Positions 23,215-33,643 of a stretch of DNA of 64,000 bases are shown in pieces. The notes beneath the pieces were generated by a model. It ran no database searches. It was not told the DNA's origin and saw nothing but the letters and a program-made list of their open reading frames with translations. The position numbers and the translations under genes were made by a program. Each line of letters begins with the position of its first letter. Position 1 is the first letter of the stretch. The stretch is from Tanytarsus gracilentus (lineage: Eukaryota; Arthropoda; Insecta; Diptera; Chironomidae): assembly GCA_038502055.1 (NCBI GenBank), contig JAXRKN010000024.1:1-64000 (forward strand), written 5' to 3'.

Positions 23215-24914
23215 TTAACCTGAACAAACGACAGTTCTTGTTTGCCAAAGAATTTTACCTCCAAGTTCAATCGAAAAATGGCCGTCTTCTCTCATCACAG
23301 CGACGGCACCATTATTTCCACTTGTGCCCGTCTCAAAAGTCCACCATCCTTTGATGACGAAATTACCGTCAGTCTGCATGCAAGCTGTTGTGGCTCTCGA
23401 ATTGTAAGTGTCTGTCGAAAAGTAAGCGACATCTTTAGCGTAGAGACAAAAATTTTGATCAGATTGCCACGCTGCTGTGTAGCATCCATTGCAAGATCGA
23501 AGCTCATCGTTGTATTTCATGCAAGCACCACTTGGAAGCGTTCTGTTAAAGGTACATGGTGCGACTGATGTTGTTGTTGTTTGAGTTGTAGAGCTTGTTG
23601 TTGGAGTTGTAGTGCTTGTTGTGGTTTTAACAGTTGTCGAAGTTGTTGGTTTCGAACTAGTTGATGAAGTACTGGTTGTAGTCAAAGCCTTGGTTGTAGT
23701 TCTTGGTTTTTTCGTGAGTTTTGTTGTTGTCGAGGTTGAGGAAACCGTTGTGACTCCATCAATTTCACATGTACAAAATGAATCAGTCGCCAGCATGTAA
23801 ATCATTCTCGCCGTCTTCCAAATCGAATAAACCAGTTGAGATTTGTATTCTTCGTAAACTTTTTCGAGTCGCATTGTGAGATTCATTGAGTCTCTTAAGA
23901 TGGTTGATGTGGAAGGATTTGAGAGGAGAGTTGCGTTGATTTGAACTCGATTTACGATAATTTTAGATGAGTTCTGTGAAGTCGATATTAAAATATTCCA
24001 ATACTGTCGGTGTTTAAAGAGAATGTAATGAAATTGAACCCAAAACTCATCGCAGGTGGTAACGTTTGGAGTTTTAATAGTCGTGTAGTCGGATGTTGTT
24101 AAAATGCTTGTTAAAATCGCTTGAAGAGCTTGAAAATTTACTTTCAAGGTTGAAGATGTCGAATTTACGGCTGAGTTGATGCTTCTAAGTGCGAAAGCTG
24201 CTGATGAAATCATTTTCGATTGAAATCCAATCAATTTCTTCTCGACAACTTTCAAATTATTTTCTAACGTTGAATTGACATTGACGAATGTCACTTGATT
24301 GAGGCATTGACAGTAAGATTTCTTGAAGACTGTCAGCAGTGCATTGTAGTACGCTAATCGTGCTGCACTCGTACCGAGAAGAACCATAAAGTCTGAATAA
24401 ACTTGAACTGTCTCTCGATATTTGTTGATAACCCCAAAAACCATTCTTTCGTTTGTTGATAAAAATCCACCGAGATTTTTTATGTTCACCGCATATTGCA
24501 AGTAGACCTGAGAATATTCAACGCGTACCTGCGAATGATTTTTAGCGGCCAAAATTTGAACGTCAATGTACTTTTTAAATCAAAATCCATCATTGTAATT
24601 TTGTAATTTACATCGCCACATGTAGAAATGTTCTTGTAGTGTTCAAACTCATCCACGGTTCTCAGTTGATTCATTGAATTGCTCATGTCATCAAGAGCTG
24701 AAGTCAAACTCGTAATATTTAATGATTTTAAATTACTGCTGCAGAACTGAGCGGTCAATGAATAATTGAGAAGATGATCCCTCAAATTCTGCTGAGCTGT
24801 CATCAAATTTGTGTTCATATTCGTTAAGTCGCCATCGATAACTGCCAGAGATTGGTAGGCGGGTTGTGAGGTGGCAAAATTTATCGCAACGAGGAGAATA
24901 AAAATTTTCCTCAT
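23215..24914 (-). CDS. Secreted protein: same helical domain, Thr-rich stalk, B-lectin domain; apparent one-base frameshift
   Basis: ATG at 24914 (MRKIFILLVAINFATSQ, signal peptide). The N-terminal domain aligns with the two C-type-lectin fusions upstream (shared pattern SNLKSLN..LTSALDDM...L.T.DEFE...STC). Around 24572-24577 the frame must shift by one base in an A5 run to keep the homology (LDxQIKK in the relatives). Read through, the protein is about 566 residues. After residue 380 comes a Thr/Ser-rich stalk (about 23570-23760), then a Cys-rich segment with two bulb-type lectin repeats (MQTDGNFVIKG and MREDGHFSIE..ILWQT), matching the QxDxNxVxY mannose-site pattern incompletely. A short GT-AG intron does not restore frame. 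Either an assembly error in a homopolymer or a recent pseudogene. Confidence 0.7.
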
Positions 24915-24936
24915 TTTTAAAAAAAGTTTTATATCA

Positions 24937-24974
24937 AACTGATTGCGGAAGAGTGCGAGGATTAGTATTTATAG
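24937..24974 (-). promoter_or_regulatory. TATA box and initiator of B-lectin fusion gene
   Basis: CTATAAATA (minus strand, 24966-24974) lies about 29 bp before a TCAGTTT initiator (24937-24943), the standard insect spacing. This gives a 5'UTR of roughly 27 nt before the ATG at 24914. Confidence 0.7.
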
Positions 24975-25306
24975 TACGAATTTCGTATGAAAAAAGTTTC
25001 GTGGATTTTTACAACAAACGGATACGAATAAATTTTTTTCGAACATTTTAGTTTAAAATTACAATTTTCAAAAAAAAAAAAATCACTTGGGGATAACGAA
25101 TTCAGGAATTGGATCAATGATATTAAAAAATATTAAATCTCGAAAAAAAATTCACATTTGAAAAAAAACCGTTAAATTTGAATTTCCCGCACAAATTTGA
25201 ATCTTTGTTTACGAAAGCTGTGAACCCCCTTCACAATTCTTCAGAACTAAATTTTAATCAAAATAATTTTAATTACTAACTAAATTCAACTAACTAAACT
25301 TTTTAA

Positions 25307-27575
25307 ATGACCGATTTCTCATATGGAGTGATAACCGGTAAGCATAAATCAAAATAAAATCTCAAGAATTATCAAATTTTATTAAAATTAAACTTTTAAA
25401 GTTTCCGATCGATGTCATCGAGGCGAATCAATTGATGAGTCAGGCCCGGCTATAAATCTCCTCCTAAAAAATAACTTTAGAGCTGTTAAAATCTCTCAAA
25501 CGACCGTTCCCGATGAGCAGGATGAAATTGAGAAGCTTTTGAAGTATTATTCAGATGAGCTCAAGTTGCAGTGCATTTTTACAACCGGCGGGACTGGATT
25601 TGCACAAAGAGACGTCACTCCAGAAGCAACGAAGAATGTCATCAACAAGGAATGTCCGCAGTTTGCTCAAATCATGCTGATGGAGGGATTGAAGAAAACT
25701 CAATTTGCGGCACTTTCAAGGTTTGATGAAAAAATCGTAAATTTTTTATATTTGAATTAATTATTTCCAGATCAATTTGCGGCGTTCGCAATCAAACTTT
25801 GATCGTCAACTTTCCAGGCAGCAAAAAAGCCGTTGTTGAGTCATTCGAAGCCATTAAGAATTTAATTCCACACGCTATCGAGCTCATTTGTGATCGGAAG
25901 AGTAAAACTGAAGCGGTTCATCGTGAAATTCAAAAATCTGAAGCATCGCGGACATTCGATAGTTTTTCAACATCATCGGAGATCGAGTCGAACGAGGACA
26001 CTGTCGCAAAATACATTCAGAGCATTAAGAATGAATCTGAAATTGTTCAAGTCACCGAAGAACCTTCGAAAGCTCTTCATGAGACTCCAAAATCCAACTC
26101 GACACCGTCTCGATCGGCTTCGGAGTTTTCTGAAATTCTCGAGCTGTCATCACGTTCATCAGTTATGGAAGAGCTTATCATCGATGAGGCATTCACACCA
26201 ACACCAATCAAAAAGCATTCGTGTCCCCACAAGACAGCCAAAGTTGACGATGAATTCGATCGCAATTCGCCATTTCCAATGATTGAGGTGGAAAAAGCTC
26301 TTCGCCATGTTTTCGATAATGTCAAAAAGATCACAGAAAAAGTTGAATATCGAAGTCCAATGGATTGTCCGCCGTTCAGAGCGAGCATCAAGGATGGATA
26401 CGCAATTAAATCATCGGCAACATCGAAAGTCCTAAAAGTCATTGGATTCGTTAATGCGGGCGATAATATTGTCAATAAAGATTTTGGCGTCAATGAGTGC
26501 TACAAAATAAATACCGGCGCAGCTGTGCCACTTTTTGCCGACGCAATTTTGCAAGTCGAAGACACAAAATTAATTAAATCGATCGATGGAACGGAACTCG
26601 AGATTGAGGTGCTTAAGATGCCGAGTAAAAATTGCGATATTAGAAAAGTCGGAAGTGACATCGCTAAAAATGAACTTTTGTTCACCTCTAATGGACTCAT
26701 GGATGTCGCAGAAAAAACTCTTTTGGCTTCTGTTGGACTCTCGGCATCGCAGTGCAAACCTAAAATCGCAATCATTTCAACGGGCGATGAACTCGTCGAT
26801 CCAAATTTTGGTGAAATTCGTGAAGGTCAAATTTATGACTCAAACACGACGATGTTAAAACTCTTATGCGAAAAGTATGGATTCGATGTTAAAATGACTA
26901 AAATAGCAAAAGACGAGTATGGTTCGCTTAGGAGTGTCGTCACTGAGGCGATGGAGAAGTGCGATGTGATTGTGAGCAGTGGTGGAGTGTCAATGGGTGA
27001 CAAAGATTTTGTTAAGAAACTTTTGGTCGATTTGGGATTTGAGATTAAGTTCGGAAGGGTCAACATGAAACCGGGTAAGGATGAATTCTTGGATAATTTT
27101 AAGAAAATTGTTAAAAAAAATTTTAACCTCATTTAATTATTTTTAAGGTAAACCGATGACTTTTGCCGCAAATAAATCCACCGGAACTGCTTACTTCGCC
27201 CTACCTGGCAATCCAGTCTCGGCATTCGTTTGCTTTCACATTTTCGTCCTTCCAGCTTTGAGATTGATGTGCGGATTTCCCGAACCTAAATGCATTCTAC
27301 CAACAATTCATGTCATTCTTCAAGACACAAAATATGAGCTCGACGAGCGTCCGGAGTTTGTTAGAGCAACCGTTTGTTATAACAAGAAAAACTCGCAGTT
27401 TAATGCGACAATAACTTCGAATCAAATCAGCAGCAGAATCGCGAGTTTAATTAATGCCGATGTGCTCGTTCATTTGCCACCAGCTAGGGAATCGAAAAGT
27501 GCAATTATTGGAAAAGGATATAAAATGAAGGCGAGCATCATTAATCAGTTTTTCATAAGCGATATTAGTGATTGA
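25307..27575 (+). CDS. cin: Cinnamon/gephyrin: molybdopterin adenylyltransferase plus molybdenum insertase
   Basis: Two-domain enzyme for the last steps of molybdenum cofactor synthesis: the MogA-like domain adenylylates molybdopterin and the MoeA-like domain inserts molybdate; cytosolic. Exons 25307-25337, 25402-25720, 25771-27074 and 27148-27575 give 693 residues. The N-terminal domain has VSDRCHRGESIDESGP and FTTGGTGF with DVTPEA. A Ser-rich linker of about 130 residues follows. The MoeA part begins near residue 310 with the SPMDCPPFRASIKDGYA segment and has ISTGDELVDP, SGGVSMGDKDF and MKPGKPMTFA. The order MogA-MoeA is that of Drosophila cin and vertebrate gephyrin. The first exon is tiny (31 nt), chosen because it supplies the conserved start YGVITVSD in phase. 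Confidence 0.95.
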
Positions 27576-27716
27576 AAAACTTAAATTTATTGATGAAATT
27601 TTTTTGGTAAATTATTAAATTAATCAACGCATGGACAAAATAAATTAAATTGTAAATTTTCTAAAAAAATCTTAATCATGAATGAAAAAATTTAAATTTT
27701 AGAAAAACTTTTATTA

Positions 27717-29093
27717 TTATTCAATAAAATTTACATTTTTCGATCGAATTTTTTTAATTTTACATTTTTGTTCTGCAATTGTATCCAAACTCGTGCATGG
27801 AAGCTCGATCCCGGTCAACTCGAGGATGTTGAACAAAAACTCTTGATCTCGAATAAAATCGTGAAGCCAAAAAACTTTCTTGCAATTTCTCAAAACCATT
27901 TGATTAATTTTGATTGGTTTTGCAAACTCAGGTGGTGAGTCGAAAGTGTGATCAATGAACTCGAGATGATTCACAGTTGATGGAACGTTTAAAACTTTTG
28001 AAACGCAATTTTTGAATGATAAAAATTCGAGTTGCTTTAAATTTCCGACTTGAATGTTTGAATTTATTTTTGAAACTTTCAGCACTTTTAGATTTGGAAA
28101 TTTTTCATCAAACTTCACGCTGCATCCTGAAATATCCAAAAATTTGATGCTGTCTCGGACTTCAAGAATGTCATTTTCATCACTTCTCTGTGTTTGCATC
28201 TCAATTGTAACATTTTCCAAGCTTTTAACTCCACGAAAATGATTCAAAATCGTAATCGAGCTCAATTGATAAATTTTCAATGTTTTCAAACTTTCCACGT
28301 GATTGTTGATGAAATAGTAAAAATTTTCATTGTTAACGAATTCATCGGGTTTGTGCATCGTGAGGTTTTTTAGTTGAAAATTCACGGTTTGAAGTCGATT
28401 GGTGGTGAACAAAGGAATGCATCCACTTGAATCAATTAACTTCATGTCCAAAGTCATTGATTTTAAAGATTTTTGAGAAAGTAAAAATTCTTCTAATTCT
28501 TCGGTCCAGCTAGAAGATTCTCCTCTTTTGATGTGAATTTCTTGTAGTGAAGATGCGTACAATAAATCAATATTTTTGTAATATTGTGAGCAGTAGAGTT
28601 TTTGCACTGTCTTAATTGGAATTGCTGACATTTGAGAACTTAGATTTGGAAGATGCAACATTTTAATGTTTTTGAAGACCCTTAGAATGGATCTGAATAT
28701 AACCGGATCGACGTAACAAATTTTTGTTTCGGTTCTGTTGTTTTGTTTTGTAGTTATTCTATCTCGAAACGAAACAATTTTCACTTTATCTGGATCTTCA
28801 ATCAATGTTGAGAAGTAAAAATATTTTTTCTCCTCACAAGGCTCGAAGTGTAGGTTTGTGTACGGTCTGCTTCCAATCCAGTAATGATATTTTGAATTAG
28901 AAAAATAAACGCTGAGTTTGTCGATAAATTTCTCTTGAATAATTGAATTTAATCTTTTGCACATTAGTGTGAGTGAGAGCAAATCTTGCTTCGGTAAATA
29001 GCCAAAAATTTCAATCAAAAGTTCTTCGGGTAGATCAGCTAAAGTTGGATCAAATTGAAGATCACTCGATGCTCGTCTTTTTCTTGACTCCAT
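27717..29093 (-). CDS. F-box protein with leucine-rich-like C-terminus
   Basis: A single-exon frame of 458 residues. The F-box is at residues 16-55 (LADLPEELLIEIFGYLPKQ, then LMCKRLNSIIQEKF), which in this family binds Skp1 in SCF ubiquitin ligases. The rest has irregular leucine-rich repeats (for example SLKSMTLDMKLI, SLKTLKIYQLSSI, FPNLKVLKVSKI, LKQLEFLSFKN), suggesting a substrate-binding solenoid. The specific orthologue is not recognised; such genes are numerous in insects. It converges with cin, whose stop lies 141 bp away. The start has no competing upstream ATG in frame. Confidence 0.85.
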   Translation of the reverse strand: MESRKRRASSDLQFDPTLADLPEELLIEIFGYLPKQDLLSLTLMCKRLNSIIQEKFIDKLSVYFSNSKYHYWIGSRPYTNLHFEPCEEKKYFYFSTLIEDPDKVKIVSFRDRITTKQNNRTETKICYVDPVIFRSILRVFKNIKMLHLPNLSSQMSAIPIKTVQKLYCSQYYKNIDLLYASSLQEIHIKRGESSSWTEELEEFLLSQKSLKSMTLDMKLIDSSGCIPLFTTNRLQTVNFQLKNLTMHKPDEFVNNENFYYFINNHVESLKTLKIYQLSSITILNHFRGVKSLENVTIEMQTQRSDENDILEVRDSIKFLDISGCSVKFDEKFPNLKVLKVSKINSNIQVGNLKQLEFLSFKNCVSKVLNVPSTVNHLEFIDHTFDSPPEFAKPIKINQMVLRNCKKVFWLHDFIRDQEFLFNILELTGIELPCTSLDTIAEQKCKIKKIRSKNVNFIE

Positions 29094-29481
29094 GTTTTCC
29101 TTTCAAGATGACTTTTGAAACTATTTTTATCAATTATTGAAAGATTTTCGTTTCGACTTGGAAGTAAACAAAAAATGAATTTTTGACTCATTTCACTTGC
29201 GTTTGTATTAGTGAGGTCAGATTATAAAAAATCTGAAGATGTAAAAAAATTTCGATCTTGCATTGATAAAATTTAAATTCAACTAAAAATTATATTAAAT
29301 TTAAATTATCAAAAAGATTTTTTTAAATGATAAAAACTTGAACATTTGCTTCACGTTTTTTTCTTCAAATTAATCCAATTAAGCTTGAAAGACTTCTGAA
29401 CAAATGTGTCACGAATTCCAATTAAAATTGTTGAGAAAATGAAAGTGACAATTAAAATTTTAATAATTCTTTTAAATTTTG

Positions 29482-29490
29482 TATAAAAAG
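29482..29490 (+). promoter_or_regulatory. TATA box of repeat protein gene
   Basis: TATAAAAAG 54 bp upstream of the ATG at 29536. With a start site about 30 bp downstream the 5'UTR would be only about 25 nt, as in the other secreted-protein genes here. Confidence 0.6.
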
Positions 29491-29535
29491 AAAGTTTTTT
29501 CTTATAAATTAATCAAAAACTTTAAAAAATCTAAA

Positions 29536-30699
29536 ATGAGAGTTTTAGCAATTATTGGGCTCGTTGTTTTAAACATTGCAGGTGGATTTTGTGGAGGTCC
29601 TCAGTATTTTTCATCAACAGCACCACCTTCGAGCTCGTCTGGAACATCTGCGGCCGTCAGTCAATCTCCAAGCAAAAATCCATCTTTAAGTTCATCTTCG
29701 TCAATCAGTAAATCTTCTTCATTAACACCATCAACTAGTAAAATCCCATCATTGAGTTCTTCAATCAATAGTTTTGCATCATTAAATCCATCGATCAGTG
29801 AAATTCCATCATTTATTCCATCAAATAGTAATTTTTTATCACTGAGTCCATCAATCAGTAAAAATCCTTCATTGAGTTCGTCCATCAGTAAAAATCCATC
29901 ATTTAGTCCTTCAATCAGTAAAAATCCATCAATCAGTAAAAATCCATCTTTAAATCCGTCAATCAGTAAAAATCCATCATTGAGTCCGTCAATCAGTAAA
30001 AATCCATCATCGAGTCCATCAATCAGTAAAAATCCATCATTGAGTCCGCCAATCAGTAAAAATCCATCATTGAGTCCTTCAATCAGTAAAAATCCATCAT
30101 TAAGTCCGTCAATCAGTAAAAATCCATCTATAAAGCCGTCAGTCAGTAAAAATCCATCATTGAGTCCTTCAATCAATAAAAATCCGTCTATAAAGCCGTC
30201 AGTCAGTAAAAATCCATCATTGAGTCCATCAATCAGTAAAAATCCATCTATAAATCCGTCAATCAGTAAAAATCCATCTATAAAGCCGTCAGTCAGTAAA
30301 AATCCATCATTAAGTCCGTCAATCAGTAAAAATCCATCTATAAAGCCGTCAGTCAGTAAAAATCCATCTATAAAGCCGTCAGTCAGTAAAAATCCATCAT
30401 TGAGTCCTTCAATCAGTAAAAATCCGTCTATAAAGCCGTCAGTCAGTAAAAATCCATCATTGAGTCCATCAATCAGTAAAAATCCATCTATAAATCCGTC
30501 AGTCAGTAAAAATCCATCATCGAGTCAAATTTCATCATCCTCAAATATCAGAACTCCTTCAAAATCTTTTGGATTCATCTCAAGATCCTCATCTCGTAGT
30601 CAATCATCATCGTCAAGGACAATTCCAAATCCTTCATCACCAACAACTAAAGTTCCTTACACCACCACAACAACAAGAAGAAATGGATATGGCAAATAA
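29536..30699 (+). CDS. Secreted Ser/Pro/Lys/Asn repeat protein
   Basis: 387 residues. I chose the ATG at 29536 rather than the earlier one at 29479 because it gives a clean signal peptide (MRVLAIIGLVVLNIAGGFCGG) and the earlier ATG precedes or overlaps the TATA box. After residue 60 the protein consists almost entirely of a 10-residue unit, consensus SISKNPSLSP or SVSKNPSIKP, encoded by a 30-bp tandem array, then a Ser-rich tail and a Thr-rich end (TTTTTRRNGYGK). It has no cysteine in the repeats. The composition suggests an extracellular structural, silk-like or mucin-like material; NPS is not an N-glycosylation site because of the proline. No named family recognised. Confidence 0.8.
   Translation: MRVLAIIGLVVLNIAGGFCGGPQYFSSTAPPSSSSGTSAAVSQSPSKNPSLSSSSSISKSSSLTPSTSKIPSLSSSINSFASLNPSISEIPSFIPSNSNFLSLSPSISKNPSLSSSISKNPSFSPSISKNPSISKNPSLNPSISKNPSLSPSISKNPSSSPSISKNPSLSPPISKNPSLSPSISKNPSLSPSISKNPSIKPSVSKNPSLSPSINKNPSIKPSVSKNPSLSPSISKNPSINPSISKNPSIKPSVSKNPSLSPSISKNPSIKPSVSKNPSIKPSVSKNPSLSPSISKNPSIKPSVSKNPSLSPSISKNPSINPSVSKNPSSSQISSSSNIRTPSKSFGFISRSSSRSQSSSSRTIPNPSSPTTKVPYTTTTTRRNGYGK
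29860..30530 (+). repeat. 30-bp coding tandem repeat array
   Basis: More than 20 copies of a unit like TCAATCAGTAAAAATCCATC + ATTGAGTCCG, in frame with the secreted repeat protein. Two alternating versions (SLSP and SIKP endings) form higher-order blocks at 30120-30510, a sign of recent unequal exchange. Confidence 0.9.
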
Positions 30700-30769
30700 A
30701 TTCGAAATAAATCCATTAAAAATGTTAAATTTAAATTTTAAAAATCAATAAAATCAAATATTTCAAAAT

Positions 30770-31423
30770 TTATTTAAAAAGTTTACAAATTTCGACGCTG
30801 AGTCGATAGAGTGGCAATCCAACAACCGTAAAGTAATCGCCTTCAATTTTCTCAATAAAGCATCCGCCAACGCCTTGAATTCCATAACCGCCCGCTTTGT
30901 CCAGTGGTTCTTTGCTCTCGACATAGGCTCGTATTTGCTCCTCACTCGCATCTCCAAAATAAACTTTTGTACTTTCAGTGAATTTAACAGTTTTGTCTTT
31001 CTGCTTAAGCACACAGCCGGTGTAGACGATGTGAGATTGTCCCTTCAACTCATTCAACATTTTAAATGCATTTTCTTCTGTCTTTGGCTTTCCATAAATT
31101 TTTCCATTCAAAGTCACAATTGTGTCAGCTGAAATGATTAAATCTGGCTTTCCCTCAAGTCGATCAAAAACTTCTTCAGCTTTTCCGAGTGCCGTCGCTT
31201 CAACAAACTCTTCATAAGTTTTGAAATCTTTAATGTCGAGGTTTTCTTCGAAAAGTGACGGACACAATTCAACTTTTGATATGCCAAGATTCTCGATGTA
31301 CTCTTGACGTCGTGGACTGCCTAAAAAAAATTAATTAAATGTTGATTTAATTATTGATTGTTAATTACCCGAAGCGAGGACAATTCTAAGTGAATTAAGG
31401 TGGTTGCGAAGCGGCGCGAGCAT
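30770..31423 (-). CDS. Maf-family nucleoside triphosphate pyrophosphatase
   Basis: Exons (minus strand) 31423-31369 and 31320-30770 give 201 residues. Maf proteins hydrolyse non-canonical or modified NTPs (dTTP/UTP type) to the monophosphate; the vertebrate relative is the N-terminal part of ASMTL. The N-terminal signature LASGSPRRQEYI spans the splice junction, followed by ISADTIV with the catalytic Asp, GKPKT, and DKAGGYGIQG near the end. The length equals stand-alone Maf proteins. The 48-bp intron is set by recovering SGSPRR. Its 3' end lies 70 bp from the end of the convergent repeat-protein gene. Confidence 0.92.
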
Positions 31424-31576
31424 AATTAAATTAATTGTTTAAATTTTTGTGTTTTTTAACAAGTTAAGAAAAAATTATAAACTGAGCATAAAAAATCGCT
31501 TTTTTGTGAGTTTTGTAAACCCAAAAAACTTCACATTTCATTTGTTTGTAAACAAAAAATTATTAAATTATTAAAA

Positions 31577-33210
31577 ATGTCTGAAGTCTGTCGTTCGTGC
31601 GGCGAAATCAAGCCATCATCAATTTTAACTTCATCACTAGACAACGAACTCAAAAACAAGCTCGAATACTACTTCAAAGTGTCAATTGACTGTGATAAAT
31701 TTCTACCGAATTTAATTTGCTCAGAATGTTCGGAAACAATCGAAAAGTGCTGTGAATTTGTTCAGCGAATCGTTGACGTTCAAGAGAGACTCAAGAGGGA
31801 CTTGATTGATCAATTAACGTCATGCGAGGAGATTGGAAGCTTTGAGCTAAAAATCGAAAGACTCGATAAACTTCCAGATGAAAAAGTTTCGAAAATAAAG
31901 AGAAGAAAAATCTGCACGAGAAATCGAGGAATTAAAATGAGTCGTGAGGTTGGAAAATACACGATGGAGGATCTTTTTAGGGTAAATTAATTTTAATTAA
32001 ATTGTAAATTGAACAACTGCAATACCTGTATATATTTGAGTACCTGCAATACCTGCAGAGATTTGAGTACCTGCGAGCTTTTCACCCCCTGTTAATTAGT
32101 TAAAAAATGAATTTCAATTTCAGGATGAACTCAACGGAAAATTCACAACCGAAGTCGATCAAATGCAAATTCAATCCGCCGACAAAGAAGAAATCGATGG
32201 CAAACTTTCTGAACAATTTCTCGCAACTCTCAGCACAATCGGATGGTTCAACTACGAGTATAAGTGCATTGGATGCGACGCAATTTTCACGAATGTTATG
32301 GATCTCGAAAAGCACAGTATTAAATGTACAAAGCGTCGCTGTTTAAACTCCTGTCAACCTTGCCTCAAAGAATTTCCATCTTACTCGACTTTCATCAATC
32401 ACGTGACTGAAAAACATCAAAATATTCTCAAATTCTCCTGCATCGTTTGCTCCGAATATCGATGGAACTTTATTGAACTTTATCGACACGTTTGTGACGC
32501 TCACGAGGAACATTCGATTTTCTTTTGTCTCTATTGTGGAAAGAATTTCTTCACGGGTGCACTTTTGAGGGATCATTTGATCGTTCATCGACCCGACGCG
32601 ATTTTACCTGATTTCAGTTGCGATCTTTGCGACTATAAAACACACAAAAAGCAAATTCTTCTCAGTCACATGAGTCGATTTCATCTCGAACGTAAATTCA
32701 CCTGCGAATGTTGCGCATTTTCATTCAAATATCGAGCGGAACTTGTTCAACATCAACAATCGCAGCACAGCGATGAGTGCAACGAGGAGTGTCGGGTTTG
32801 TGGAAAAATGTTCAAAAATAAGCGAAAATTGAGGCGACACGTGAAAAACATGCACGAAGAGAGCTTGATCGTTTTTAGCTGCGAGATTTGTGGAAAAAAT
32901 TCAAAGAGCAAAAAATTGCACACGACACACATGAGGGTGAGAAAATTAATTAATTATTCACTATTTAAAATTTAACTTTTAGGTTCACAGCGACAAAGAA
33001 TCGTATCAGTGCTCGTACTGTGATCGAACATTCAAGCACTCTTCCGGTTTTACCTATCATGTTAGAACTCACACCGGCGAAAGACCTTATCTCTGTCCTG
33101 TCGAAGGCTGCGATCAAAAGTTCATCGATTGGCCGAACTGCAGAAAGCACATAAGAGCTGCTCATGGACTCATGGATGTTAAACCAATTTCGATTAAATC
33201 AAAGAGTTAA
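31577..33210 (+). CDS. ZAD-type C2H2 zinc finger protein
   Basis: Exons 31577-31981, 32124-32936 and 32983-33210 give 481 residues. The N-terminal ZAD (zinc-finger-associated domain) has the four-Cys pattern CRSCG ... CSECSETIEKC, typical of insect transcription factors and used for dimerisation. After an acidic/basic linker come about eight C2H2 fingers, the last two canonical with a TGERPYLC linker (YQCSYCDRTFKHSS..YHVRTH, LCPVEGCDQKF..HIRAAH). Expected to be a nuclear DNA-binding protein. The family is large and fast-evolving in insects, so no orthologue is named. Divergent from the Maf gene, with start codons 153 bp apart, probably sharing a promoter region. Confidence 0.9.
32009..32091 (+). 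repeat. 27-bp tandem repeat plus half of a fold-back element in ZAD intron
   Basis: CTGCAATACCTG(TA/CA)..ATTTGAGTAC is repeated about two and a half times, then CTGCGAGCTTTTCACCCCCTG. That last motif is nearly the right arm of the 36071-36145 element (CTGCGAGCTTCTCAACCCCT), so this looks like a partial copy. Confidence 0.5.
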
Positions 33211-33302
33211 AAATTATTATCTGAAATTTTTTGACTTATGAATTTTAAAAATATAAAAAATTATTTCAAAATTAAATTTTTTATTTTGAAAAGTTCAAAA
33301 AA

Positions 33303-33578
33303 TTATTTTGTTGTTGCTGGTTGAATTTGCTGAGCTTGACCGGGTGGTCCTGGTGGTCGACCGCCTTTTTTTCCTCCTGGACCTCCTGGACCACCCATCA
33401 TGCATGGTTTAGTTTGAGTTCCTTGATCGGTGCCTCCAGTTTGAGGATCTTGGTATAAAAAATTTTGCATTAAAATTTTGATTAGAATTTTACAATGAAA
33501 TTTTGACTCACCAGTTGCGACTTGACCAACGACAAATCCGACGATTAATAAAAAAACTGCGACTGCTAAAAATTTCAT
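33303..33578 (-). CDS. Small secreted Gly/Pro/Gln-rich peptide 1
   Basis: Exons (minus) 33578-33512 and 33448-33303 give 70 residues. The signal peptide MKFLAVAVFLLIVGFVVGQ is followed by a short mature part: VATDPQTGGTDQ, then a Gly/Pro/Lys-rich stretch (MMGGPGGPGGKKGGRPPGPPG) with a single Cys. The intron removes a 63-bp stretch that could otherwise be read through; splicing is preferred because the two neighbouring genes have an intron at the same place and phase. Function not recognised; the single Cys argues against a classical disulfide-rich antimicrobial peptide. Confidence 0.7.
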   Translation of the reverse strand: MKFLAVAVFLLIVGFVVGQVATGESKFHCKILIKILMQNFLYQDPQTGGTDQGTQTKPCMMGGPGGPGGKKGGRPPGPPGQAQQIQPATTK

Positions 33579-33604
33579 GACTTACACTTGAGATTATTAA
33601 AATT

Positions 33605-33643
33605 CAACTGATGATTTTCACTAAATTTCGAATGCATTTTATA
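33605..33643 (-). promoter_or_regulatory. TATA/initiator of peptide gene 1
   Basis: GCTATAAAATGC on the minus strand (TATAAAA 33637-33643), with TCAGTTG (33605-33611) about 30 bp downstream. The same motif pair, almost base for base, occurs before peptide gene 2. Confidence 0.7.

Noticed and set aside
24530..24577. 43-bp GT-AG intron in the B-lectin fusion gene
   Set aside because: Removing it gives an immediate stop and deletes residues that align with the paralogues; a one-base shift in A5 fits better.
29661..30176. Minus-strand frame with DGFLLIDGLN repeats
   Set aside because: Antisense shadow of the 30-bp repeat array of the secreted protein on the plus strand.
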